From Chloroflexia bacterium (GTDB lineage Bacteria; Chloroflexota; Chloroflexia; Thermobaculales; Thermobaculaceae), in assembly GCA_013695265.1 (NCBI GenBank), contig JACDAU010000551.1:1-10330 (forward strand): a stretch of 10,330 nt of DNA, read 5' to 3'. Numbering within the stretch: the first letter of the stretch is position 1; every line of letters begins with the position of its first letter. The translations under genes and the position numbers were made by a program. The notes beneath the pieces were generated by a model that did no database searches, was not told where the DNA came from, and was given only the letters and a program-made list of their open reading frames with translations. Positions 1 through 6,390 of the stretch are shown here, piece by piece.

Positions 1-237
1 AGAAGATACACGCTGCGGTGCTACGAATCGGGATCAACGTGAGGTCCGTATCAGGATCCGCAACCACGCGCTTCAAGGTCTGGACTGGTCGACGTCCACG
101 CCCCGTCTACGACCAATGCGTGTACGCAATCAGCATGTTGCAGAACTACGGCAGGGCGCGGCCCGCTAGCACGCTCACCTCCACCCTGGACCTCTGTCCC
201 GTTCATATGGTACCTAGCGAGACGTCGCGAGCCAACT

Positions 238-286
238 GTGGCACGGGCGCACTCCCCAGTGCTCATCGCTCGAAGCGAAGTGCCAC
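238..286. other. Three-arm inverted repeat (3-way-junction-like) 3' of ABC permease; 1-300 otherwise empty
   Basis: Seen: an outer 7-bp stem (GTGGCAC 238-244 with GTGCCAC 280-286) encloses two perfect hairpins, GCACT/AGTGC with a CCCC loop (249-262) and CGCT/AGCG with a CGA loop (267-277). It lies 15-63 bases past the permease stop codon, so on the minus strand it falls in the 3' UTR. No T-tract follows on either strand, so it is not a typical intrinsic terminator. The rest of 1-300 has open frames on both strands, but none has a good SD or recognisable protein content, so I annotate no gene there. Confidence 0.4.
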
Positions 287-300
287 CGCCCCGTGTGATC

Positions 301-1125
301 CTAACCATTGCGCTTGAGGCGGCCCGTGCGCTTGGCGTACGTTTCCACTCGCAGGAACACCCATACACCGAGGGGAATGCTCAGCACGCCCATGACAAGC
401 AGCGGCAACAGCACGTCTCCCAGTTGTGAGAGTCCCTGCCCGGATATCACCGTACGCCGAATACCGTCCAGGAAGTAGGTGGCGGGCGAGAGGCGCGCCA
501 GCGGCTCCAGCCAGTCGGGCAACACGGAGATCGGGTAGTACACGCCGGAAATCAGCAGCAGGATCGCGCTGATCATGAACGTCATCTCGGCCCCACGCTC
601 CGTGAACCAGAGCGGGAGGATGCTCGCCATGATCCCGATACCGAGGAAGCTCAGGGATCCGACCAGCGTCACGACGAACGCCGCCCCATAGTTTGTGCGG
701 CTGAGGTCAAGGTCCACAAAGAGCGCCAGGGCGACAAAGAGCGCCGCCGTGCGCAGGATTCCATACACGATGCTAAAGAGCGCGGTGCCCAACATATGTG
801 TTAGCCTGCTGATGGGCGCCATGAACGTGTACTCGATCGTGCCCTCCCAGCGCTCCCATGTAATCATCTCGCTGATCGAGTCAAACACCGAGCGCAGGTA
901 TGCCCACACGAGCGTGCCGATGCCAAGAGTGAGGACCAGCTCGCCGCGCCCCGCAGGGTCCTGCGCCTCACCGATGTAGATGACCGACAGCGAAGACGAG
1001 ATGGTGTACAGGAAGAAGGCGATCTCCCATCCCCAGTACCGCTTCGCCAGGTTCAGGTTGCGCTCGACAAACGCATAGCTCGCGCGTACCTCCCGCCCTA
1101 TGCCGGGCGGATTGAAAACTGCCAC
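301..1125 (-). CDS. ABC-2 type transporter permease
   Basis: Membrane subunit of an ABC exporter, 274 aa, likely working as a dimer with the ATPase encoded just upstream. Six hydrophobic segments are visible, at about residues 33-52, 63-80, 112-137, 148-173, 180-202 and 236-259. The SGVYYPISVLP stretch, followed by LARLSPATYFLDGIRR at about 193-224, is typical of the ABC-2 (DrrB/NodJ-like) membrane domain near its C-terminal end. The start is GTG at 1125, with AGGACAGGA about 5 bases upstream. The ATPase stop codon is 71 bp upstream and the gap contains a hairpin. The length suits the family (about 250-280 aa). The substrate cannot be read from sequence; drugs, lipids or polysaccharide are all possible for ABC-2 systems. 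The family call is firm, the drug-export reading is inference. Confidence 0.9.
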   Translation of the reverse strand: MAVFNPPGIGREVRASYAFVERNLNLAKRYWGWEIAFFLYTISSSLSVIYIGEAQDPAGRGELVLTLGIGTLVWAYLRSVFDSISEMITWERWEGTIEYTFMAPISRLTHMLGTALFSIVYGILRTAALFVALALFVDLDLSRTNYGAAFVVTLVGSLSFLGIGIMASILPLWFTERGAEMTFMISAILLLISGVYYPISVLPDWLEPLARLSPATYFLDGIRRTVISGQGLSQLGDVLLPLLVMGVLSIPLGVWVFLRVETYAKRTGRLKRNG

Positions 1126-1142
1126 TGAAGTCCTGTCCTTTC

Positions 1143-1163
1143 GCGGCGAATGGTCTTCGCCGC
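1143..1163 (-). other. Intercistronic hairpin between ABC ATPase and permease genes
   Basis: A perfect 8-bp stem (GCGGCGAA 1143-1150, TTCGCCGC 1156-1163) with a 5-base loop lies between the ATPase stop (1197) and the permease SD. There is no T-tract, so it is more likely an mRNA-stability or processing element than a terminator. It could help set different levels of the two subunits; that role is inference. Confidence 0.5.
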
Positions 1164-1196
1164 CGTACCTTTCAATCTCTCCGAAACGTGCGGATC

Positions 1197-2105
1197 CTAC
1201 CGCGCTGCGGGTTCCGCCTCTTGCTCTGCCTCCTCAAGCGACCGCCCGGTGAAGACCATGAATGCATCTTCCATGGTCGGCTCGGGCAGATCACGGTTGG
1301 CGGCCTGTGCCTTCAGTTCCTCCGGCGTGCCCTCCGCGACGACCCGGCCTCGGTCCAGAATCGCGATGCGGTCACACAACGCGTCTGCCTCGGCCATATC
1401 ATGGGTGGTGAGCAGCACCGTGGCGTCATGCTCTCGCCGCAGTTGCAGCACGAAGTTCTGCACATCGACCTTCGAGCGCGGGTCCAGACCCGTCGTCGGC
1501 TCATCCAGGAGCAAAAAGACAGGAGCGGTCAGGAGTGCGCGTGCGATCGCCACCTTCTGCTGCATACCGCGCGACATCTGTTCTAATGGCCGATGTATCC
1601 GGTCGGGCGCGATGCCGAGCCTGCCGAGGGCGACTGGTATCTCCCGCCGTGCGCTTGCCCCCGTGATGCCGTACAGGCGGGTGGCATACATGAGGTTCTC
1701 GAACGGGGATAGCTTCTTGAAGAAGCTGGCCTCGACCGAGACACGGTTCAGCATCCGCTTGACGGTCCGCTCATCTCGCACGACATCGTAGCCAAAGATG
1801 CCGACGGTTCCGCTATCTGGCAATAGCAGAGTTGAGAGCAACCGGATCAGCGTGCTCTTGCCAGAGCCGTTCGCCCCGAGCACGCCGTAGATCTCATTCC
1901 TGGCGATGCGCATGCTGACGTGGTCGACGGCCAGCACCCGGCCCGTTCCCTCTGGCTTTGCCCGGCGGAAGATCCGCTGGGAGCCGCCGCCGAATGCCTT
2001 AACCAGCTCATGTGCAACTACGGCGTTGTGTGGGTGCGTGTCATACGCTTGCGTCTCTCGAACCGCTGGCCCGACTTCGCGTTGTTCCTGGTCTATCTGG
2101 ATCAT
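1197..2105 (-). CDS. ABC transporter ATP-binding protein (ABC-2 exporter, DrrA/CcmA-like)
   Basis: Cytoplasmic ATPase subunit, 302 aa, that powers the permease encoded downstream. Walker A is GANGSGKST (77-85). The signature motif is the variant MSRGMQQK (177-184), a form seen in ABC-2 exporters in place of LSGGQ. Walker B is FLLLDE (197-202) with catalytic Glu202, the D-loop GLD follows, and the H-loop is TTHD with His235. At the usual Q-loop position the sequence reads VSVEASFFKK, so a Glu (125) appears to replace Gln. About 15-20 extra residues (roughly 40-56, basic) sit before the first strand pair, and the C-terminal tail is Glu/Ala-rich. ATG 2105 has GAGGTAG 6 bases upstream. A leader of about 240 nt with an upstream ORF and terminator-like hairpin precedes it. 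ATPase identity is certain; the transported substrate is unknown. Confidence 0.95.
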   Translation of the reverse strand: MIQIDQEQREVGPAVRETQAYDTHPHNAVVAHELVKAFGGGSQRIFRRAKPEGTGRVLAVDHVSMRIARNEIYGVLGANGSGKSTLIRLLSTLLLPDSGTVGIFGYDVVRDERTVKRMLNRVSVEASFFKKLSPFENLMYATRLYGITGASARREIPVALGRLGIAPDRIHRPLEQMSRGMQQKVAIARALLTAPVFLLLDEPTTGLDPRSKVDVQNFVLQLRREHDATVLLTTHDMAEADALCDRIAILDRGRVVAEGTPEELKAQAANRDLPEPTMEDAFMVFTGRSLEEAEQEAEPAAR

Positions 2106-2129
2106 TTATCTACCTCAATGCAAAACAAT

Positions 2130-2163
2130 AGGGCTGTGGTGAAGATTTCTCCGCCACAGCCCT
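2130..2163 (-). terminator. Intrinsic-terminator-like hairpin immediately upstream of the ABC ATPase gene
   Basis: On the minus strand a 10-bp perfect stem (AGGGCTGTGG / CCACAGCCCT) with a 14-base loop is followed by ATTGTTTTGC, seven T in the first nine tail bases. It ends 25 bases before the ATPase ATG, upstream of the SD. Because a good promoter and a short ORF lie upstream of it, I read it as the terminator of an attenuator. The alternative is that it simply ends the gcvTH transcript, since no other intrinsic terminator is visible between gcvH and this point. Confidence 0.75.
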
Positions 2164-2167
2164 GTTC

Positions 2168-2204
2168 AGAACCTTTCTGGTTCTCCCCTTATTGGGGAGG
2201 TTCC
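2168..2204 (-). promoter_or_regulatory. Competing leader hairpins upstream of the terminator
   Basis: In minus-strand RNA, CTCCCC/GGGGAG (2194-2199 with 2183-2188, 5-base loop) is followed by AGAACC/GGTTCT (2179-2184 with 2168-2173, 5-base loop). The two stems share bases 2183-2184, so they cannot both form fully. The GGTTC at 2168-2172 (minus-strand sense) can also pair with the GAACC at 2199-2203, giving an alternative fold. The TAA of the upstream ORF lies in the loop of the first hairpin. A direct antiterminator that pairs with the terminator's 5' arm was not found by eye. Confidence 0.5.
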
Positions 2205-2293
2205 AAGTGATGTGACGGCGAGCGAGGTCGCGCGGACGGCGCACAACGACCAGCGCTACCGCTGGTGTGCCGTGCGATGCCGTTGGACCACAT
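2189..2293 (-). CDS. Putative 34-aa leader peptide (upstream ORF) of the ABC exporter operon
   Basis: ATG at 2293 has a textbook SD, AGGAG with a 7-base spacer, and opens a 34-codon frame that stops with TAA at 2191-2189. The peptide starts MWSNGIARHT, is rich in Ser, Arg and Pro, and ends HHLEPPQ-stop. The frame lies between the promoter (2352-2380) and the terminator-like hairpin. It spans an imperfect 14-bp GC-rich hairpin (2236-2273) that a translating ribosome would melt, and its stop codon sits inside the next hairpin's loop. A Pro-Pro pair three residues before the stop is a known kind of slow or arrest-prone context. An in-frame ATG at 2317 would give a longer form but has no good SD. 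I know no homologue; the leader-peptide role is inferred from position and architecture. Confidence 0.55.
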   Translation of the reverse strand: MWSNGIARHTSGSAGRCAPSARPRSPSHHLEPPQ

Positions 2294-2351
2294 ACTGACT
2301 CTCCTGACCGTCTTCATCGTGCGGTGCAAACGAGTGCGTCCGCCGCACACC

Positions 2352-2380
2352 ACTATACACGGTGCGAACGCGCAAAACAA
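2352..2380 (-). promoter_or_regulatory. Sigma-70/A-type promoter of the ABC exporter operon
   Basis: On the minus strand TTGTTT (2380-2375) is followed after 17 bp by TATAGT (2357-2352). Transcription would start near 2345, giving a leader of about 240 nt before the ATPase gene. The -10 is strong and the -35 matches TTG only. Confidence 0.6.
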
Positions 2381-2490
2381 TGAGGAGGTGCGCCAACTCC
2401 ACGAGCAACGTTGTAACCTGCAGAGAGGCTTCCGCCAATCTTCCCGCTCCTCGCAGCGCGGGGGACCGGGTGCGCCAACGTCTGCTCTGT

Positions 2491-2871
2491 CTACGCCTCT
2501 CGCGTGTACTCCGCATACTGATCTGCCGTCATCAGGGAATCAACCTCCGCAGGATCGCTCTGTCGAACCCGAATCATCCACCCCTCGCCGAATGGGTCGG
2601 CGTTCACGATCGCGGGATCGTTCACTAAGGTGCCGTTCACCTCGACAACTTCGCCACTGATGGGACTGAAAAGGTCGGAGGCAGTCTTGACGGAGTCGAT
2701 ACTGCCGAATGGTTGATTTTGGTTAAACGTTGCGCCGACCTCCGGCAGATCCACGTAGACCACGTCGCCCAGTTGATCCTGTGCGTGGTGGGTGATGCCA
2801 ACGGTCGCGAGTTCGCCGTCGACGCGGACCCACTCGTGTTCGTGTGTATACCGGCAATCCTCTGGATTCAT
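2491..2871 (-). CDS. gcvH: Glycine cleavage system H protein
   Basis: Lipoyl carrier of the glycine cleavage complex, 126 aa. It shuttles the methylamine group from the P protein to the T protein and is reoxidised by the L protein. The sequence starts MNPEDCRYTHEHEWV, the typical GcvH opening. Lys62 in IDSVKTASD is the lipoylation site (the family motif is ESVKA-SD), followed by SPISGEVVEVN and the C-terminal PFGEGWMIRV. ATG 2871 is chosen because it overlaps the gcvT stop (ATGA), has GAGGAG 7 bases upstream, and gives the family's usual length. The frame stays open upstream into gcvT, but that extension is antisense-free shadow with no GcvH homology. Expression is probably translationally coupled to gcvT. 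No gcvP or lpd gene is in the window. Confidence 0.97.
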   Translation of the reverse strand: MNPEDCRYTHEHEWVRVDGELATVGITHHAQDQLGDVVYVDLPEVGATFNQNQPFGSIDSVKTASDLFSPISGEVVEVNGTLVNDPAIVNADPFGEGWMIRVRQSDPAEVDSLMTADQYAEYTREA

Positions 2872-3980
2872 GTGTTGGCTCCTCGCTCGCGCTTGTAGAA
2901 CGGGGTTCTGACGACTCGCGCTCGCACCGGACGATCGCGGATCAGGATATCGATTTCTGTCTCTTGCCGCGAGAATCGAGCGGGAACATAGCCGAGACCA
3001 ATCGGCTTGTCGAGCGTCGGGGAGTACGTGCCGCTGGTCACGAAGCCGACGTGAGCGCCGTCCTTGAATATTGGCTGTTCGGCGCGCGGCACGCCCCGCT
3101 CGATCATCTCGAAGCCGATCAGCTTGCGGGCCGGTCCAAGCCTCTTCTCGCGTTCTAGCGCCTCGCGGCCAACGAAGTCTCCCTTGTCCAGGCTTACCGC
3201 CCAGCCAAGTCCCGCCTCGATCGGGTTTGTTTGATCGCTGATCTCGTGCCCGTACAATGCCATCTTCGCCTCCAGTCGCAGCGTATCGCGGGCGGCAAGC
3301 CCCACCGGAGTGAGACCGAGCGGCTCCCCGGCGGTCAGCACGGTGTGCCACACGTGCGTCGCGTCGCCCGGCGTGGCGAAGATCTCGAAGCCGTCCTCGC
3401 CGGTGTAGCCAGTGCGTGCAAGGAGGGCAGGAACGCCACACACCCTCGTCTCGACCGCGTGGTAGTATCCAAGCGCCTTGAGATCGGCGTCCGTCATGGG
3501 TTGGAGAACGGCTTCGGAGAGCGGCCCCTGGATAGCGATAAGAGTGGTCTCGGCTGAGACGTCGCGAATCTCCGCCGTGGGGAAGCCAAGCGCCTGGTGT
3601 TGCAGCCAGTCCAGATCTTTCTCCACGTTGCTCGCGTTGACGACGAGCAGGTATCGGTCATCCAGTCGGTACAGAATCGCATCGTCGACGATAGTCCCAT
3701 CCGTATATGGAATGAGCGTGTACTGTGCCGTGCCGGGCTCAAGTTTGCCCGCGTCGTTGGTCAGCGCAAAGTTGAGAAAGGCGAGCGCCTGGGCGCCGCA
3801 GATCTCGAACTCCCCCATATGCGACAGGTCGAAAAGCCCTGCCGTCGACCGCACTGCACGGTGCTCGTTGATCACTTTGGTGTACTGGACGGGCATCGTC
3901 CATCCCGCGAAGGGGACCATCCGCGCACCCAGGTTCTGGTGCGTTGCGAACAAGGGCGTTCGTCGCATGGCTGTCTGCAC
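2868..3980 (-). CDS. gcvT: Glycine cleavage system T protein (aminomethyltransferase)
   Basis: Transfers the methylene group from aminomethyl-lipoyl-GcvH to tetrahydrofolate and releases ammonia; 370 aa, close to the 364 of the E. coli enzyme. Family landmarks in order: RTPLFATHQNLGARMVPFAGW (6-27), GLFDLSHMGE (48-57), the TIVDD segment (96-100) that holds the conserved catalytic Asp, LLVVNASNVEKD (111-122), TGYTGEDGFEIF, then GLAARDTLRLEAKMALYGHE, and the C-terminal ITSGTYSPTL-like block (here VTSGTYSPTLDKPIGLGYV). The start is GTG at 3980 with GGAG 6 bases upstream; the in-frame ATG at 3968 lies 17-18 bases from that SD and is less likely. It is first in a two-gene operon with gcvH. The leader is only about 20 nt, too short for a glycine riboswitch. 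Confidence 0.96.
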   Translation of the reverse strand: MQTAMRRTPLFATHQNLGARMVPFAGWTMPVQYTKVINEHRAVRSTAGLFDLSHMGEFEICGAQALAFLNFALTNDAGKLEPGTAQYTLIPYTDGTIVDDAILYRLDDRYLLVVNASNVEKDLDWLQHQALGFPTAEIRDVSAETTLIAIQGPLSEAVLQPMTDADLKALGYYHAVETRVCGVPALLARTGYTGEDGFEIFATPGDATHVWHTVLTAGEPLGLTPVGLAARDTLRLEAKMALYGHEISDQTNPIEAGLGWAVSLDKGDFVGREALEREKRLGPARKLIGFEMIERGVPRAEQPIFKDGAHVGFVTSGTYSPTLDKPIGLGYVPARFSRQETEIDILIRDRPVRARVVRTPFYKRERGANT

Positions 3981-4008
3981 TGCCGTCTCCCTACTAGATA
4001 CGCGCCGT

Positions 4009-4038
4009 ATTCTAGAACGCTCGAAGAAAGGCTGTCAA
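4009..4038 (-). promoter_or_regulatory. Sigma-70/A promoter of gcvTH
   Basis: The minus strand carries a consensus TTGACA (4038-4033), an 18-bp spacer and TAGAAT (4014-4009). The predicted start near 4002 gives a short leader to the GTG at 3980. Confidence 0.75.
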
Positions 4039-4086
4039 ACGTTGAAGATCCCTGATTTGAATTATGTCGAATTTGCGCGACGACCT

Positions 4087-4104
4087 GTCACATCAATGTG
4101 TGAC
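4087..4104. promoter_or_regulatory. Palindrome in the gcvTH / kinase divergent spacer, possible operator
   Basis: GTCACA and TGTGAC are separated by TCAATG, a 6-bp inverted repeat with a 6-base centre. It lies about 50 bp upstream of the gcvT -35 and about 90 bp upstream of the kinase -35. The size and symmetry suit a dimeric regulator, but no regulator can be named. The half-sites are in the opposite order to a CRP/FNR-type TGTGA-N6-TCACA site. Confidence 0.3.
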
Positions 4105-4195
4105 GGCACATGGAGGGCGTGGGGGAAAGTGGAATAGCCAAACCTTGCCAGTGGCCCTGTTAACTTGTGTGAAGAAAACTACACCCCTGGAGGCG

Positions 4196-4224
4196 TTGCC
4201 ACCCTCCGGCCACATCCATATACT
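4196..4224 (+). promoter_or_regulatory. Sigma-70/A promoter of the kinase/response-regulator operon
   Basis: TTGCCA (4196-4201), 17-bp spacer, TATACT (4219-4224). Transcription would start near 4231, about 20 bases before the ATG at 4252. This also argues against the TTG-initiated longer frame from 4165. Confidence 0.65.
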
Positions 4225-4251
4225 TCGCTATACGGAAGGGGGACGGAAAAG

Positions 4252-5994
4252 ATGGTCGTCCACGAACAACGTCAGTTTCTCGTCAATGCGACAGATGCGA
4301 CTATGGCATGGCTCCGATTATGTGTGGTCGTGCTGACCGGTGCGGCTCTGTTAGCGACTGGTGCGGGCGTCTCTATCGAGTCATTTCCGTGGGCGATTGT
4401 GATAGTCGTAGCTGGCTATGCCGCTTTGACCAGCCTTCCGAGCACGCATAGATACCACCTGCCGTATCTGACCCGCCGTTTTGCGGTGATACTCGATTTG
4501 ACGTTCATCACCCTGCTCGTGCTGGTCACCGGGCGCTCCGAGAGCCCGCTCATCGCCCTGTATATGTTGCCACTCACGGTGATGGTTTTGCAGCACGGCA
4601 TAAAGCTGGGTGCGTACTATTGCCTCGGAGCAAGCGTGTTGAATGCCTTGATCGTGAGTTGGGAACCAAGCCATTCGCCTTCGTGGCTGGTGCATCTGGG
4701 GCTGCTGTGGGCGCTCTTTTTCGTGTTAGCGTATCAGAGTCGGTCCGTGGACACGCGGGAGGAAAAGGCACGCCGCCGCGATGAGTTTAGCGCCCTCCAG
4801 CGCGCTGCGGCGGCTCCTATGCATATGGGCGACATCTCGACCGTGACAGAGGCTGTGCTGATGGGCGCGCTCGGACCGGCGCGGTGCTGCTACGCTGCAA
4901 TGTTCCTGTACGACGAACGAGACGCCACCTTCACGACGTGCTACTCTCTGAGCAGTGACGGCCGGTTCGAGCAGGAGCCGGTGCATGTCAAACCCTCGGA
5001 CATTCTGTTCCGTGTACTGTACACCCGCCAACCCGCTTCAATCCCGGATCTTTCGTCGACGCGCCGTTCCCGTTCATCGGTACTGCATCAGGCGCCCATC
5101 GTCTCGGCGACTCTGACGCCCATGGTTGCGCCCGGCGCGCGAAGTATCGGCGTGCTCTGCCTGGGACGCGTCGAGAACCATCGGGCAAGCCAACACGAGC
5201 TTCGCTTTGCGAACACGCTTGCGATGCAAGCCGCCACCGCGATCCACACTGCATTTCTGTTTGAGGAGGCTGCGGGAACTGAGGCGGCCAAGGAAGCGGA
5301 CAAGCTGCGCACCCAGTTGCTTGGGACCGTAAGTCACGAGTTGCGTACTCCAATCACAGCGATTCAGGGCTTCGCGTCCTCCCTCAAATACGCGGACGAG
5401 TTGAACATCCCCAAGGAGATGGAGCGCGACTGGATCTATGAGATTGAGGCGAACGCCGACCGGCTACGACGGCTCGTTACCGATCTGCTGGACCTCTCGA
5501 GGCTCGAGGCAGGTGCCCTTCGTATGAGTCTGGACTGGCAGCACGTGGACGATGTGATCGAGGAGCAGCAGGGAAACTTGGAGATCCTTGCTGGTGGCCG
5601 CAACCTCGTGTTTCAGACTAGTCCCTCGCTCCCTCTCGTGCGCTGCGATGGAGAACGCATTGGGCAAGTACTTCGCAACTTGGTGGAAAACGCGGCGAAG
5701 TTCTCGTCGGCGGAGAGCAATCTCGTGGTGGGCGCGGAGCGATTCGAAGGCGGCGTGCGCGTTGGAGTGCTCGACGAGGGCACGGGCATACCCTCGGAGA
5801 AGCTCGACAAAGTGTTCGAGCGCTTCTATCAAGTGGAGGGCACGGAGTTCCGCCCGCAACACGGCACCGGATTGGGGCTAGCCATCTGCCGCAACATCGT
5901 CGAGGCGCACGGCGGAAAGATATGGGTGGAAAGCAGCGTCGGGCACGGGTCGATTTTCTACTTCACCCTCCCGTCGCCAACGGGAAGGAGTTAG
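4252..5994 (+). CDS. Membrane sensor histidine kinase with GAF domain
   Basis: Sensor kinase of 580 aa. The N-terminal part has about six hydrophobic segments (roughly 20-40, 45-60, 76-94, 98-114, 117-136, 145-163) with short loops and no large periplasmic domain, so it probably senses something in or at the membrane. A GAF-like region spans about 185-335, followed by a linker helix. The HisKA domain has TVSHELRTPITAIQGF with phospho-acceptor His362. The HATPase domain has the N-box NLVENAAKF (Asn480), the G1 box DEGTGIP (508-514) and GTGLGL (538-543). ATG 4252 has a GGGGGA/CGGAAAAG purine run upstream and follows the promoter by about 20 nt. It is the first gene of an operon with two response regulators; the stop lies 2 bp before the first. 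All key catalytic residues are present. The stimulus is unknown. Confidence 0.93.
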   Translation: MVVHEQRQFLVNATDATMAWLRLCVVVLTGAALLATGAGVSIESFPWAIVIVVAGYAALTSLPSTHRYHLPYLTRRFAVILDLTFITLLVLVTGRSESPLIALYMLPLTVMVLQHGIKLGAYYCLGASVLNALIVSWEPSHSPSWLVHLGLLWALFFVLAYQSRSVDTREEKARRRDEFSALQRAAAAPMHMGDISTVTEAVLMGALGPARCCYAAMFLYDERDATFTTCYSLSSDGRFEQEPVHVKPSDILFRVLYTRQPASIPDLSSTRRSRSSVLHQAPIVSATLTPMVAPGARSIGVLCLGRVENHRASQHELRFANTLAMQAATAIHTAFLFEEAAGTEAAKEADKLRTQLLGTVSHELRTPITAIQGFASSLKYADELNIPKEMERDWIYEIEANADRLRRLVTDLLDLSRLEAGALRMSLDWQHVDDVIEEQQGNLEILAGGRNLVFQTSPSLPLVRCDGERIGQVLRNLVENAAKFSSAESNLVVGAERFEGGVRVGVLDEGTGIPSEKLDKVFERFYQVEGTEFRPQHGTGLGLAICRNIVEAHGGKIWVESSVGHGSIFYFTLPSPTGRS

Positions 5995-5996
5995 GC

Positions 5997-6368
5997 GTGT
6001 CTCGCGTCTTAATTGTGGAGGATGAGCCAAGCATCCTTAAGCTTTTGAGTCAGAACCTCGCTTTGCGGGGATGGGACGTCGTGGTAGCGACGGACGGTCA
6101 GGAGGGGCTTACGCAGGCGCGCAATATGTACCCGGATGTGATCATGCTGGACCTGATGTTACCAGTCATGTCCGGGTGGGATGTCTTGAAGCACCTTGCC
6201 CGCGAGGAGATCTTGGCCTATGTGCCTGTGATCGTTGTCACTGCCGCGAGTCGCGAGGAGGACGAGCGGCGGGCACGAGGGCTGGGGGCTGCGGACTATC
6301 TGGTGAAGCCGTTCACCATCACGGAAATGCTGGGCAGGATCAGCGCATTGGTGCCCGCACGGGCGTAG
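5997..6368 (+). CDS. Stand-alone receiver (CheY/Spo0F-like) response regulator
   Basis: Single REC domain, 123 aa, no output domain. Acidic pocket E8-D9, phospho-acceptor Asp52 (in IMLDLMLP), switch Thr82 (VVTAAS) and Lys104 (VKPF) are all present. GTG 5997 is preceded by AAGGAG 6 bases upstream, inside the last codons of the kinase gene, and the two genes are 2 bp apart, so translation is probably coupled. An upstream in-frame start at 5922 would overlap the kinase by 70 bp and add non-homologous residues, so I reject it. A lone receiver between a kinase and a DNA-binding regulator could be a phosphorelay intermediate, a phosphate sink or a second output; the sequence does not decide. Confidence 0.92.
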   Translation: MSRVLIVEDEPSILKLLSQNLALRGWDVVVATDGQEGLTQARNMYPDVIMLDLMLPVMSGWDVLKHLAREEILAYVPVIVVTAASREEDERRARGLGAADYLVKPFTITEMLGRISALVPARA

Positions 6369-6390
6369 TGTCATAGTTTGTAGGGGGAGA

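Noticed and set aside
18..368. Short frames on both strands in 1-368
   Set aside because: No good SD, no recognisable domains, composition typical of non-coding GC-rich DNA, and one overlaps the permease end.
1150..1791. 213-codon plus-strand frame antisense to the ABC ATPase
   Set aside because: Ser/Arg-rich composition typical of a shadow frame, opposite clear Walker motifs on the minus strand.
2105..2345. T-box leader upstream of the ABC operon
   Set aside because: The leader has a terminator hairpin, but the conserved T-box antiterminator sequence (TGGNACCGCG-like) and stem I features are absent.
2491..3441. Long minus-strand frame of 316 codons covering gcvH and the 3' half of gcvT
   Set aside because: Only its last 126 codons match GcvH. 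The upstream part is an alternative frame of gcvT with Arg/Gly-rich low-quality sequence; the true start at 2871 has an SD and ATGA overlap.
3981..4002. Glycine riboswitch upstream of gcvT
   Set aside because: The promoter places the start about 20 nt before the GTG, leaving no room for the aptamer, and no aptamer-like structure is seen farther upstream.
4165..4251. N-terminal extension of the histidine kinase from a TTG at 4165
   Set aside because: It lacks an SD, includes the promoter, and adds 29 non-hydrophobic residues. ATG 4252 fits better.
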